From: Saprospiraceae bacterium | GTDB taxonomy: Bacteria > Bacteroidota > Bacteroidia > Chitinophagales > Saprospiraceae | DNA: 64,000 nt | Assembly (NCBI GenBank): GCA_016714445.1 | Contig: JADJNF010000009.1 | Location: 930,001-994,000, forward strand | Direction of reading: 5' to 3' | Part shown: one piece after another, positions 45,064 to 52,849 of the stretch | How positions within the stretch are numbered: the stretch's first letter is position 1 | Layout: each line of letters starts with the position of its first letter | Notes under the pieces: model-generated | The model's database searches: none | Seen by the model: only the letters and a program-made list of their open reading frames with translations | Told to the model about the DNA's origin: nothing | Made by a program: the position numbers and the translations under genes

Positions 45064-45457
45064 GATCAATACAATTTTTTTTATATAAGAATAACTCAAA
45101 CTATATTTTTTCCGCATACCACATATAAATACAACGGTCTAAATATGCGACTTCCTATATTTTAAGAATTTGTAATTCTTTGACTTCTACTGTCTATTGA
45201 CTTTTGTCAAATAACAGTGTACAAATGTCATTATAAACAAATTCAAAGATATCAATTAATATAGAAAAAACAAAATCATCATTTGGTTATCCATCAGTGT
45301 AAATCAGGTTTTAAAGGACCAATGTCGTTGGTTCCACAATTTTCAATTTAAACGATTTCACAAATCAGCAAATCAACTGTTTTTATTGACGTTGATGATG
45401 TGTTTCACGGTATATTTGATATTTGTCTTACCTTTGAGGTTCCTAAAAGTCCTGATT
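45064..45457. other. Intergenic region with a decayed two-hairpin repeat
   Basis: About 390 nt between divergent genes. At 45147-45178 a partial copy of the two-hairpin repeat can be read (GCGA, spacer CCTATATTTTA, then AGAATT-TGT-AATTCT). TATATTTG at 45411-45418 may be the -7 element of the short asparaginase gene, though -33 candidates are badly spaced. Nothing else stands out. Confidence 0.45.
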
Positions 45458-45958
45458 ATGCCAGACAATAATAAAATCCAGATATTTGTAACCGGTGGTA
45501 CATTTGACAAGGAGTACAATTACATCACCGGGCAATTGTATTTTAAAGATACACATCTTCACCAGATGTTTGACCGTGGCAGGAGTACCCTGGATGTAGA
45601 TATTAAAACGCTCATGATGCTGGATAGTCTGCAAATGACTGAAGCCGACCGGGAGATCATCATTTACAGCTGCAAAAAAAGCGAATTTGATAAAATAGTA
45701 CTCACGCATGGTACGGATACGATAGTTCAGACAGCCACAGCCATTGCTAAACACAATATTCCGAAAACCATCGTTCTGACCGGTGCCATGATACCTTATG
45801 CGTTTGGTACCTCATCTGACGGTTTTTTTAATCTTGGGTCTGCCCTGGCTTTTGTACAAACGCTTCCGCATGGTGTGTATGTGGCGATGAATGGCAGATA
45901 TTATCTTTGGGATAAGGTCAAAAAGAATACAAAGACCGGTTATTTTGAAGCTTTGTAA
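45458..45958 (+). CDS. Short asparaginase-like protein (N-terminal domain only)
   Basis: A 166-residue protein equivalent to the first domain of L-asparaginase I/II. The two catalytic threonine motifs are present: VTGGTFDKEYN (about residues 11-21) and LTHGTDTIVQTA (about 80-91), followed by TIVLTGAMIPYAFGTSD-like sequence. The usual C-terminal domain (another 150 residues) is absent, and the frame ends cleanly in KKNTKTGYFEAL. Half-size asparaginase-domain proteins of this length are known in Bacteroidota, so this is probably not a truncation. The ATG at 45458 (MPDNNKIQIFVTGG) is chosen over a longer hydrophobic extension. Confidence 0.85.
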   Translation: MPDNNKIQIFVTGGTFDKEYNYITGQLYFKDTHLHQMFDRGRSTLDVDIKTLMMLDSLQMTEADREIIIYSCKKSEFDKIVLTHGTDTIVQTATAIAKHNIPKTIVLTGAMIPYAFGTSSDGFFNLGSALAFVQTLPHGVYVAMNGRYYLWDKVKKNTKTGYFEAL

Positions 45959-46000
45959 AGGTATATAACAAAAAGCAAGCAGCAGTTTTAAAAAAGGTGA

Positions 46001-46030
46001 TTAAACCATTACGGGTAAAAATTGGTTTAA
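46001..46030. promoter_or_regulatory. Inverted repeat upstream of the ABC exporter gene
   Basis: TTAAACCA at 46001-46008 and its complement TGGTTTAA at 46023-46030, 45 nt before the start of the ABC exporter. It may be an operator or a weak terminator of the asparaginase gene; no T run follows. Confidence 0.3.
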
Positions 46031-46075
46031 ATCCCGAATCAACTCATTCGGTATTCCTACCCATAAATTTTATCT

Positions 46076-47821
46076 ATGCAGTTACTCTTCCAATACCTAA
46101 AAAACTATAAAATTCTGATATTTCTGGCACTTCTGCTGGCAGCCATAAATCAGACTTTTTCATTGCTTGATCCATACATTTTTGGTAAAATTATTGATCG
46201 CTTTGCTTCAAAACCATCTTCCTATACACAAAACGAATTTGTGAAAGGCGTTGGATTGCTTATATTGGCAGCCGTTGGTGTAGCTATGGTCAGTCGTATC
46301 GCCAAAGCATTTCAAGATTATGTGACCAATGTTATCATTCAGAAGTTTGGTGCTCGAGTGTATACTGACGGGCTAAAACATTCGCTGATGCTTCCTTTTC
46401 AACAATTTGAAGATCAAAGAAGTGGCGAGACACTGAATATTTTACAGAAGGTAAGATCAGATTCAGAAAAATTTATTTCCAATTGTATCAATGTATTATT
46501 TGCATCCCTGGTGGGCATCGTTTTTGTGATGATTTATGCATTTTCGGTAGAACCAAGACTGGTTTTCATTTATTTTATTGCTTCTTTTTTGCTTTTTGCG
46601 CTGACCAATTTTCTGAGTAAAAAGATCAAAGAAATCCAGAAAAACATCGTCAAAGAAACCAATGTACTTGCAGGAGCTACCACTGAAAGTTTACGAAACA
46701 TTGAACTGGTAAAAAGTCTCGGGCTCACCGATCAGGAAATAAAACGTCTCAATACCTCCACGCTTAAAATCCTTCAGCTGGAACTTAAAAAAGTGAGAAG
46801 CATAAGAAGTATCAGTTTTGTACAAGGTACTTTTGTCAATCTGCTTCGTCAGTCTATCATGTTTTTTCTGTTGGTGCTGATTTTTAAAGACGAGTTGACG
46901 GTAGGACAGTTGATGACATTACAGTTTTACAGTTTCTTTATTTTTGGTCCTTTGCAGGAAATGGGCAATGTCATCCTTTCGTACAGGGAAGCCGAAGCAT
47001 CTCTCAATAATTTTAAAAATATAATGAGTACGCCTATAGAAGTAAAACCGGAAAACCCGCAAAAAATACATCATCTGGAGACTTTTGCTTTTGATAAAGT
47101 TTCTTTCAAACATAAATCAGGTGCTGCCAATGCACTGGAAGACATCAGTTTTAGTGTAGAAAAAGGACAGACCATAGCTTTTGTGGGTCCTTCAGGATCA
47201 GGAAAAACTACCCTGGTAAAATTGCTCGTAGGTTTGTATAATCCGGAATATGGTCACGTTATCTACAACGGAATTGATTCACAATCCATTGATATTGAAG
47301 AAGTAAGGCATCAGATAGGATTTGTGACACAGGACACGCAATTATTCTCCGGAACGATCAAAGAAAATCTCCTGTTTGTAAATCCCGGCGCATCAGATGA
47401 AGATATCATCAGAGTATTGCACAAGTCAGCTTGTCAGAATCTACTGGAAAGAAGTGACAATGGCATTAATTCTGTGATTGGGGAGGGCGGTATAAAGATT
47501 TCCGGTGGAGAGAAACAAAGGTTGTCTATCGCAAGGGCACTGCTCCGTGATCCGAAGTTAATTGTATTTGATGAAGCCACTTCAGCACTAGACTCTATCA
47601 CCGAGACAGAAATAACGGATACGATCAAAGACATATCATCAGCAAAACAACATATCATGGTATTGATAGCGCACCGTTTATCTACGATCATGCACGCAGA
47701 TAAGATCTTTGTTCTGGAAAAAGGGAAGGTGATAGAAACCGGAAGCCACGAAAGTTTGCTGGCTGAAAAGGGATTGTATTATGCCATGTGGAGACAACAG
47801 ATAGGGGAAAGGAAGGAGTAA
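46076..47821 (+). CDS. ABC exporter (fused membrane and ATPase domains)
   Basis: A 581-residue half-transporter of the type IV exporter (MsbA/multidrug) class. Six helices lie in residues 1-310. The nucleotide-binding domain has Walker A GPSGSGKTTLVK (about residue 370), Q-loop VTQDTQLFSGT, signature ISGGEKQRLSIARAL (about 475), Walker B LIVFDEATSALDS (about 495) and H-loop IAHRLSTI (about 533). It should act as a homodimer in the inner membrane. The substrate (lipid, peptide or drug) cannot be told from the sequence. The gene stands alone. Confidence 0.93.
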   Translation: MQLLFQYLKNYKILIFLALLLAAINQTFSLLDPYIFGKIIDRFASKPSSYTQNEFVKGVGLLILAAVGVAMVSRIAKAFQDYVTNVIIQKFGARVYTDGLKHSLMLPFQQFEDQRSGETLNILQKVRSDSEKFISNCINVLFASLVGIVFVMIYAFSVEPRLVFIYFIASFLLFALTNFLSKKIKEIQKNIVKETNVLAGATTESLRNIELVKSLGLTDQEIKRLNTSTLKILQLELKKVRSIRSISFVQGTFVNLLRQSIMFFLLVLIFKDELTVGQLMTLQFYSFFIFGPLQEMGNVILSYREAEASLNNFKNIMSTPIEVKPENPQKIHHLETFAFDKVSFKHKSGAANALEDISFSVEKGQTIAFVGPSGSGKTTLVKLLVGLYNPEYGHVIYNGIDSQSIDIEEVRHQIGFVTQDTQLFSGTIKENLLFVNPGASDEDIIRVLHKSACQNLLERSDNGINSVIGEGGIKISGGEKQRLSIARALLRDPKLIVFDEATSALDSITETEITDTIKDISSAKQHIMVLIAHRLSTIMHADKIFVLEKGKVIETGSHESLLAEKGLYYAMWRQQIGERKE

Positions 47822-47932
47822 AGTTATTTAATTTAAAGTTTCGGAGATGAATTTCCATCGTCAAACTTTAAATATCGTACTTCATTTTAATATTTTCGCG
47901 TGAAATAATTCTTGTTAGCTTGTTTTAACTCT

Positions 47933-47968
47933 CTTTTTCTTTTGTCTTGACACAAAAGAAACAAAAAG
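47933..47968. repeat. Inverted repeat of the CTTTTT/AAAAAG type
   Basis: CTTTTTCTTTTGT at 47933-47945 faces ACAAAAGAAACAAAAAG at 47952-47968, an imperfect hairpin. Downstream, CCTGTC (48027-48032) pairs with GACAGG (48043-48048). These form the left part of a 1.28-kb stretch without a standard gene (47822-49102) and may include the exporter's transcription end. Confidence 0.5.
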
Positions 47969-48096
47969 TCAAGGCTGTTTTATTTTCTTAACGTCAAAAC
48001 ATTCCAAAATAGCTAAACATAAAAAACCTGTCCGACTTCTTAGACAGGCGGGCTCGCCTTTAATATTCATTCATCGATCTATTGATTTGTGGAACT

Positions 48097-48249
48097 TCAT
48101 TCATTAGTTCCCGAACCAATTTCCTGTTTTGGCTCATACAGTTTTCTGTTTTTAACGCGATTTTGAAATGTTTTATCTAAAAATAAAAAGGCCATTGGTT
48201 CTTTGGACCTGGGATTGTATTCTTCAAATAAAGATTTTATCAAATCCAA
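48097..48249 (-). CDS. Possible short or remnant coding sequence (50 residues)
   Basis: An open frame from TTG 48249 to TGA at 48097-48099 encodes a protein-like sequence (EEYNPRSKEPMAFLFLDKTF, then QNRVKNRKLYEPKQEIG). The composition is natural and Lys/Glu-rich, unlike random AT-rich frames, but there is no ATG and a terminator-like hairpin lies just upstream (48264-48296). It may be the 3' remnant of a lost gene or a genuine small protein. I do not recognise it. Confidence 0.3.
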   Translation of the reverse strand: MDLIKSLFEEYNPRSKEPMAFLFLDKTFQNRVKNRKLYEPKQEIGSGTNE

Positions 48250-48263
48250 TGTAGTTAATAAAA

Positions 48264-48296
48264 AAAAACAGCTGAGATGATGTCAAAGCTGTTTTT
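48264..48296. terminator. Bidirectional terminator-like hairpin
   Basis: AAAAACAGCT at 48264-48273 pairs perfectly with AGCTGTTTTT at 48287-48296, a 10-bp stem with a 13-nt loop. The T-rich flank in the minus direction places it downstream of the tRNA-like RNA genes, so it is the likely 3' end of their transcript. Confidence 0.7.
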
Positions 48297-48393
48297 CCTT
48301 AATCCAAACCAACCAATTTTAATTTTTCATTCCGTTTAAACTTTTCCAAAAAACCAATCACACTTTTTAAAGGGATTAGCGCTAAAAAAAATG

Positions 48394-48545
48394 CTGTGAG
48401 AGAAGGACTCGAACCTCCACAAGGCACTTAGCCAAAAGGCAAATTCCGAAGACCGGAATTGTGTGGTCAACCCATACCTTTCGTTTATCGTGTTATCCCT
48501 ACCCCCGAGACAGGAGGGCATGTCTGCCAATTTCAACACCTCACA
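48394..48545 (-). ncRNA. tRNA-like RNA with giant variable region (copy A)
   Basis: A 152-nt RNA on the minus strand. Acceptor TGTGAGG (from 48545) pairs with TCTCACA over 7 positions (one G-U), followed by discriminator G at 48394. The D arm TTGAAATTGGCAGACAT contains GG for the usual D-T loop contact. The anticodon stem CCCTC/GGGGG encloses CTGTCTC, with GTC at the anticodon position. The T arm is GGAGG-TTCGAGT-CCTTC. Between anticodon and T arms lie about 83 nt instead of the usual 4-20, including a 7-bp hairpin AATTCCG/CGGAATT. CCA is not encoded, as for the local tRNA-Leu. A pyrimidine follows the anticodon, unusual for a decoding tRNA. A 67-residue frame across it is spurious. Confidence 0.75.
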
Positions 48546-48555
48546 TTGTTATAGA

Positions 48556-48611
48556 TGTAGAATTATGAACTTAAAATTTAGAATGACCTTTGTCCAATTC
48601 TGAATTCTACA
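48556..48611. repeat. Foldback between the two tRNA-like genes
   Basis: TGTAGAATT at 48556-48564 and its complement AATTCTACA at 48603-48611 enclose 38 nt. The foldback fills most of the 84-nt spacer between the two RNA genes, and could punctuate a joint precursor or be an independent palindromic repeat. Confidence 0.5.
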
Positions 48612-48629
48612 TTTTAATTTTCAATAAAG

Positions 48630-48779
48630 CTGTGAGAGAAGGATTCGAACCTCCACGGAGCACTTAGCTATGGGGTGTATTCGGATTGAATTGTAGCCAA
48701 TCCAAATACATCTTAAGTTTATCGTTTTATCCCCACCCCCGAGACAGGAGGGCATGTCTGCCAATTTCAACACCTCACA
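48630..48779 (-). ncRNA. tRNA-like RNA with giant variable region (copy B)
   Basis: A 150-nt paralogue of copy A, 84 nt away. From the 5' end the first 63 nt differ from copy A at only two positions, and the last 39 nt (GCTAAGTGC onward) at about four. The central 48-50 nt are unrelated in sequence but again fold into one stem: TGTATTTGGATTG pairs with CAATCCGAATACA, 13 bp with one G-U. The acceptor stem, D arm, CTGTCTC anticodon loop, T loop TTCGAAT and discriminator G (48630) are all kept. Conserved edges of the variable region are GGGGATAA-ACGATAAAC and GCTAAGTGC. This pattern of frozen ends with a structurally but not sequence-conserved insert argues for a functional RNA, not a decayed tRNA. 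Confidence 0.75.
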
Positions 48780-48819
48780 ATGTTTAGTTATCAATGTTAT
48801 ATTATCACGTTTGATGATG

Positions 48820-48827
48820 CAAATATA
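48820..48827 (-). promoter_or_regulatory. Candidate -7 promoter element for the tRNA-like RNAs
   Basis: On the minus strand TATATTTG (48827 to 48820) matches TAnnTTTG exactly, 41 nt upstream of copy B. No clean TTTG is found at the -33 position. If it is used, both RNA genes would be on one precursor ending at the hairpin 48264-48296. Confidence 0.45.
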
Positions 48828-49102
48828 TAGTGTTTCATGATTTTAACTATAATTTATATACAATAAATCGTATTTATTTAGAATTCATTCATATATTTAT
48901 ACATTATGACATACTATATTCAGTACATTACTATTTTTTCTTTTATAAACAGGAATTTATTCAATGAAATGTTGTTCTGTGCAATAATATCATTTAATGA
49001 TAAGAAATTATTTTATGGATAAGCAATTCCACCATTCATTATGCAAATCAAATTATTCCATCTTAATACAAAATATCCTTACTTTCGCCACCATATACCT
49101 GA
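48828..49102. other. AT-rich intergenic DNA before the fusion-enzyme gene
   Basis: About 275 nt of very AT-rich DNA. I see no gene, hairpin or complete promoter match, though the promoter of the plus-strand gene at 49103 should be here. Confidence 0.45.
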
Positions 49103-52100
49103 ATGAATATGGCATCACATTTATATAATAATCTTCAGATTTCTTCAGACCAGGCAAGTTTCCTGGCTCAGACTTATTTTGGAATAACAGGAAAGGCTAC
49201 TCCACTTCCCGGTGAAATTGATTTTAATTTCAGGATAAAAACATCAGCCGGGACTTCTTTTATTTTGAAAGTCAGTCGTCCGGATATGGATCTTCAATAT
49301 ATTGATTTTCAACTAAAAATTCTGCTACACCTTTCCAAAACGAATCCTGAATTGACTGTTCCAAAAATTATCTTAAATAAAGAAGGTAATCCCTACACTA
49401 CTTTTACTGATGACTTCGGACAAGTGCGACTAGTCCGGATGTTGACCTGGATAGATGGCAGATTATGGTCATCTGTACATCCGATAACAGAGGATTTATT
49501 GTATAATCTCGGGAAAGCAGCCGGTGAAATAACAAAGTCACTATACGTTTTACATCATCCTTTTGCAAAAAGAGATTTTGAATGGGATATTGACCAGGCA
49601 CTTTGGACTGAAAAATTTCTTCATTTATTCAATACAGAGGAAAAACAAATGGTTATCCATTTCTTACAAAGGTTTACTGCCAGGAAAAGTCATCTCGCGG
49701 GTATAAGAAAAAGTATCATTCACAACGATATTAATGACAACAATATCCTGGTGAGTCAAAACCCTGCTCACCCTGATACCATATCCATCATTGATTTTGG
49801 CGATGCCATTTACACCAGTACGATCAATGACCTGGCCGTTTGTATAACCTATGCCGTCATGGAAAAACCGGATCCATTGCAAGCTGCATCCACAATGGTA
49901 AAAGGATACCACGAAAAGTTTGTTTTGCACGATGATGAGCTGAAAGTACTCCATCTTCTGGTAGCCATGCGATTGATCATCAGCGTGACCAAATCGGCCC
50001 GCAATAAAATTGATGAACCGGAGAATAAATACCTGCTCATCAGTGAAAAGCCTGCCTGGACATTGCTTCGGCAGTGGATCAATATTGATGAACATCTGGC
50101 ATATTATACATTCAGGCATGCTTGTGGTTTGGTGCCGCACCCTGATCTGGAAATGTTTAACACCTGGGCAAATAATCACCCGTTTGGTATAGAAGCATTA
50201 TTTCCAACTACAGGTATTCAGCAGGCGAGCCACATCGATATGTCGGTTGGCAGCACCTGGTTGGGACACAGAATAGATTTTACGGATAATGACCAGATGG
50301 CTTACAGGATAAAAGAATGGAGCAGGGCCCATCCAGGCACAATGGTAGTCAATGGATACCTTGAAACCCGTCCTTTTTATAGTACCCCTACGTACCAAAA
50401 AGAAGGAAATAATGGCCCGAAATACCGCACCGTACATTTGGGAGTCGATTTTTGGATAGATGGCCATACGCCACTGCATGCGCCGCTGGATGGAGAAGTT
50501 TTCAGTATTTTTGATAATGATCAGGACAAAGATTATGGTCCAACCATTATACTCAGTCATACATACGGACAGCAAAAAACGTTTTATACCTTATACGGAC
50601 ATCTGAGTAAAACAACACTGGAAACGGTCAATGTTGGTCAGACCATCAGTAAAGGACAACATATCGGATATATCGGGCAGGGAACTGAAAATGGGAATTG
50701 GTCACCACATCTGCATTTTCAGATCATCCTGGATATGCTGGGAAATACACATGATTTTCCCGGCGTTGCATTCCCTTCAGAATTGGATATTTGGAAATCT
50801 ATTTGCCCGGACCCCAATATCTTTCTTCAGCAGGAAGTATTATATCCAAAAAAACAAAAACAAACGAATGAAATCATCCGCTACAGAACAGATCACCTGG
50901 GCAAAAGTCTCTCCCTATCCTATGCCGAACCGCTGCATATTGTGAGAGGAGAAGGTAGCTTTCTGATAGATATAACAGGAAGAAGATATCTGGACACTGT
51001 AAATAATGTTGCCCATGTCGGTCATGAACATCCTCGCATAGTGAAAGCAGGACAGGCCCAAATGGCATTACTCAATACGAATACCAGGTATTTGCACGAG
51101 TCGATCAATGATTTTGCTGAAGCATTACTGGCTACACTGCCACCGGAACTTTGTGTGGTCCATTTTGTAAATTCGGGTAGTGAAGCCAATGAACTGGCCC
51201 TCAGAATGGCTTATAATCACACCGGTCAGAAAGACATCATAGCTATAGCATCAGGATATCACGGCAATACTAATGCGTGTATAGGTGTGAGTTCTTACAA
51301 ATTTGATGGCAAAGGCGGAAAAGGAAAACCCAACGAAACCCATATCATACCATTACCTGACATGTTCCGGGGAAGGTACAGAGGTCCGGACAGCGGACCG
51401 GAATATGCTGCACATGTTGATACCATTATACAACAACTGGGATCACAAGGAAAAAATGTAGCTGGTTTCATTCATGAGAGTATTATATCCTGTGGAGGCC
51501 AGATTGTATTGCCTGGAGGATTTCTGGAAAAGTCTTACCGCAGTATCAGAGCTGCCGGGGGACTTTGTATTGCAGATGAAGTACAGACAGGATGTGGTCG
51601 TGTCGGTTCACATTGGTGGGCATTTGAGTTGCACGGTGTTGTCCCGGATATTGTGACCATAGGAAAACCTTTAGGCAATGGTCATCCTGTGGCTGCGGTA
51701 GTATGTACCAGAGCAGTGGCAGAAAGTTTTGCCAATGGCATGGAATTTTTTAACACTTTTGGCGGAAATCCGGTGTCTTGCGTGATAGGTCATGAAGTGA
51801 TCAAAGTAGTCAGGGAAGAAGGACTGATGGAAAACGCAAAAAAAACAGGCCATGAAATCCTGACAGGCTTAAAAATCCTGCAGCAGGAGTTTCCAATCAT
51901 TGGTGATGTACGCGGAAATGGTCTGTTTCTGGGATTCGAACTGACAGATGACAACCTGTTGCCTTTAGAGAAACAAACTTCGTACCTGGCCAACAGAATG
52001 ATGAACCTGGGGATATTAATGAGCACAGATGGTCCGAATCACAATGTCTTGAAAATAAAACCACCAATGGTTTTCAATAAAGAAAATACTGATGAATTGC

Positions 52101-52150
52101 TCAGCAGGTTGCGGCAGGTATTTAGGGAGGATGAGATGCAAGTGAGATAA
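49103..52150 (+). CDS. Three-domain fusion: APH-type kinase, M23 peptidase-like domain, class III aminotransferase-fold enzyme
   Basis: A 1015-residue cytoplasmic protein. Residues 1-340 are an aminoglycoside-phosphotransferase/hydroxylysine-kinase-like kinase with catalytic IHNDINDNNILV (about residue 205) and metal-binding IIDFGD (about 230). Residues about 430-560 resemble an M23 (LytM) metallopeptidase: HLGVDFWIDG, THAPLDGEV-like segment and HLHFQ. Residues about 590-1015 are a PLP class III aminotransferase-fold enzyme with GSEANELAL, DEVQTGCGR and the PLP lysine in TIGKPLGNGHP (about 854). In animals a related kinase and PLP enzyme act in series on hydroxylysine or phosphoethanolamine, phosphorylation followed by phospholyase cleavage, so a kinase-phospholyase is the best guess. 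Such fusions are known in bacteria. There is no signal peptide, so the M23 part is unlikely to act on cell wall. Confidence 0.9.
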   Translation: MNMASHLYNNLQISSDQASFLAQTYFGITGKATPLPGEIDFNFRIKTSAGTSFILKVSRPDMDLQYIDFQLKILLHLSKTNPELTVPKIILNKEGNPYTTFTDDFGQVRLVRMLTWIDGRLWSSVHPITEDLLYNLGKAAGEITKSLYVLHHPFAKRDFEWDIDQALWTEKFLHLFNTEEKQMVIHFLQRFTARKSHLAGIRKSIIHNDINDNNILVSQNPAHPDTISIIDFGDAIYTSTINDLAVCITYAVMEKPDPLQAASTMVKGYHEKFVLHDDELKVLHLLVAMRLIISVTKSARNKIDEPENKYLLISEKPAWTLLRQWINIDEHLAYYTFRHACGLVPHPDLEMFNTWANNHPFGIEALFPTTGIQQASHIDMSVGSTWLGHRIDFTDNDQMAYRIKEWSRAHPGTMVVNGYLETRPFYSTPTYQKEGNNGPKYRTVHLGVDFWIDGHTPLHAPLDGEVFSIFDNDQDKDYGPTIILSHTYGQQKTFYTLYGHLSKTTLETVNVGQTISKGQHIGYIGQGTENGNWSPHLHFQIILDMLGNTHDFPGVAFPSELDIWKSICPDPNIFLQQEVLYPKKQKQTNEIIRYRTDHLGKSLSLSYAEPLHIVRGEGSFLIDITGRRYLDTVNNVAHVGHEHPRIVKAGQAQMALLNTNTRYLHESINDFAEALLATLPPELCVVHFVNSGSEANELALRMAYNHTGQKDIIAIASGYHGNTNACIGVSSYKFDGKGGKGKPNETHIIPLPDMFRGRYRGPDSGPEYAAHVDTIIQQLGSQGKNVAGFIHESIISCGGQIVLPGGFLEKSYRSIRAAGGLCIADEVQTGCGRVGSHWWAFELHGVVPDIVTIGKPLGNGHPVAAVVCTRAVAESFANGMEFFNTFGGNPVSCVIGHEVIKVVREEGLMENAKKTGHEILTGLKILQQEFPIIGDVRGNGLFLGFELTDDNLLPLEKQTSYLANRMMNLGILMSTDGPNHNVLKIKPPMVFNKENTDELLSRLRQVFREDEMQVR

Positions 52151-52182
52151 AAGAAAAAAAATAGAATAAATCACAATAATTT

Positions 52183-52223
52183 TTTGTAGTTATAAGTTTA
52201 TAATTAACTTTGCATTTCAAAGT
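52183..52223 (+). promoter_or_regulatory. Promoter and palindromic operator, creD locus (site 1)
   Basis: TTTG at 52183-52186, 18 nt, then TAACTTTG at 52205-52212 form a good promoter. Overlapping its -7 element is ACTTTG-CATTT-CAAAGT at 52207-52223, a perfect 6-5-6 inverted repeat, followed by AGTACTTT. The same motif recurs before creD at 53180-53198. Confidence 0.7.
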
Positions 52224-52233
52224 ACTTTAAATC

Positions 52234-52845
52234 ATGAACAAATACGAAAACGATTTAACGCATATACGGCAGATGATGGAACGATCATCGACCTTCATCT
52301 CACTCAGTGGTTTGTCTGGTGTGGGAGCCGGACTGGTAGCTTTGGTCGGTTGTGCTTTGACATTTTACATATTGGCACAACATCAGATTGATTATTTTGA
52401 TGGAAAACCCAACTATTACTCTTATCAGGTCATCATTCAGTTGGGCATAGTTGCGATATCTACATTGTTATTAGCGATTGGATCTGGTATCTATTTTACA
52501 GTTAAAAAGTCCAAAAAACTCGGACATCCGTTGTGGTCAGCAGCTACCAAAAATACGGTCAAATCAGCTGGTATCCCTTTGGTAACTGGTGGCTTATTTT
52601 GTATCATTATCACCTGGCATCATCTATTTTATCTGGTAGCGCCTTGTATGTTGATATTTTATGGCCTGGCTTTGGTCAGTGCTTCCAAATATACACAATC
52701 TGATATCTATTGGCTGGGATTGTGTCAGTTGGTCCTTGGAGTGCTTGCAGCTGTTTTTGTAGGATATGGCCTGGTATTTTGGGGCATTGGTTTCGGTATT
52801 TTGCATATTGTTTATGGTATCATGATGTATCATAAGTATAAATAA
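52234..52845 (+). CDS. Multi-pass membrane protein of the creD locus
   Basis: A 203-residue inner-membrane protein with a short cytoplasmic N-terminus (MNKYENDLTHIRQMMERSS) and about six hydrophobic helices in alternating order to the C-terminus (LHIVYGIMMYHKYK). I do not recognise a named family, but a protein of this kind preceding a small winged-helix regulator and CreD is a layout I associate with Bacteroidota. The regulator gene starts 4 nt after its stop, so the two are co-transcribed from the promoter at 52183. Confidence 0.78.
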   Translation: MNKYENDLTHIRQMMERSSTFISLSGLSGVGAGLVALVGCALTFYILAQHQIDYFDGKPNYYSYQVIIQLGIVAISTLLLAIGSGIYFTVKKSKKLGHPLWSAATKNTVKSAGIPLVTGGLFCIIITWHHLFYLVAPCMLIFYGLALVSASKYTQSDIYWLGLCQLVLGVLAAVFVGYGLVFWGIGFGILHIVYGIMMYHKYK

Positions 52846-52849
52846 AAAC

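Noticed and set aside
45386..45958. Asparaginase gene as a frameshifted or truncated pseudogene
   Set aside because: No continuation of the second asparaginase domain is visible downstream in other frames, and short versions are known in the phylum.
48336..48539. 67-residue minus-strand frame
   Set aside because: It runs across most of tRNA-like copy A; the RNA structure and its conservation with copy B explain the sequence better.
48394..48779. tmRNA, selenocysteine tRNA, group I intron or T-box as explanation for the tRNA-like pair
   Set aside because: No tag frame or tmRNA length; the anticodon is not UCA; the insert is in the variable region, not the anticodon loop; and acceptor and T arms form a closed tRNA rather than a riboswitch.
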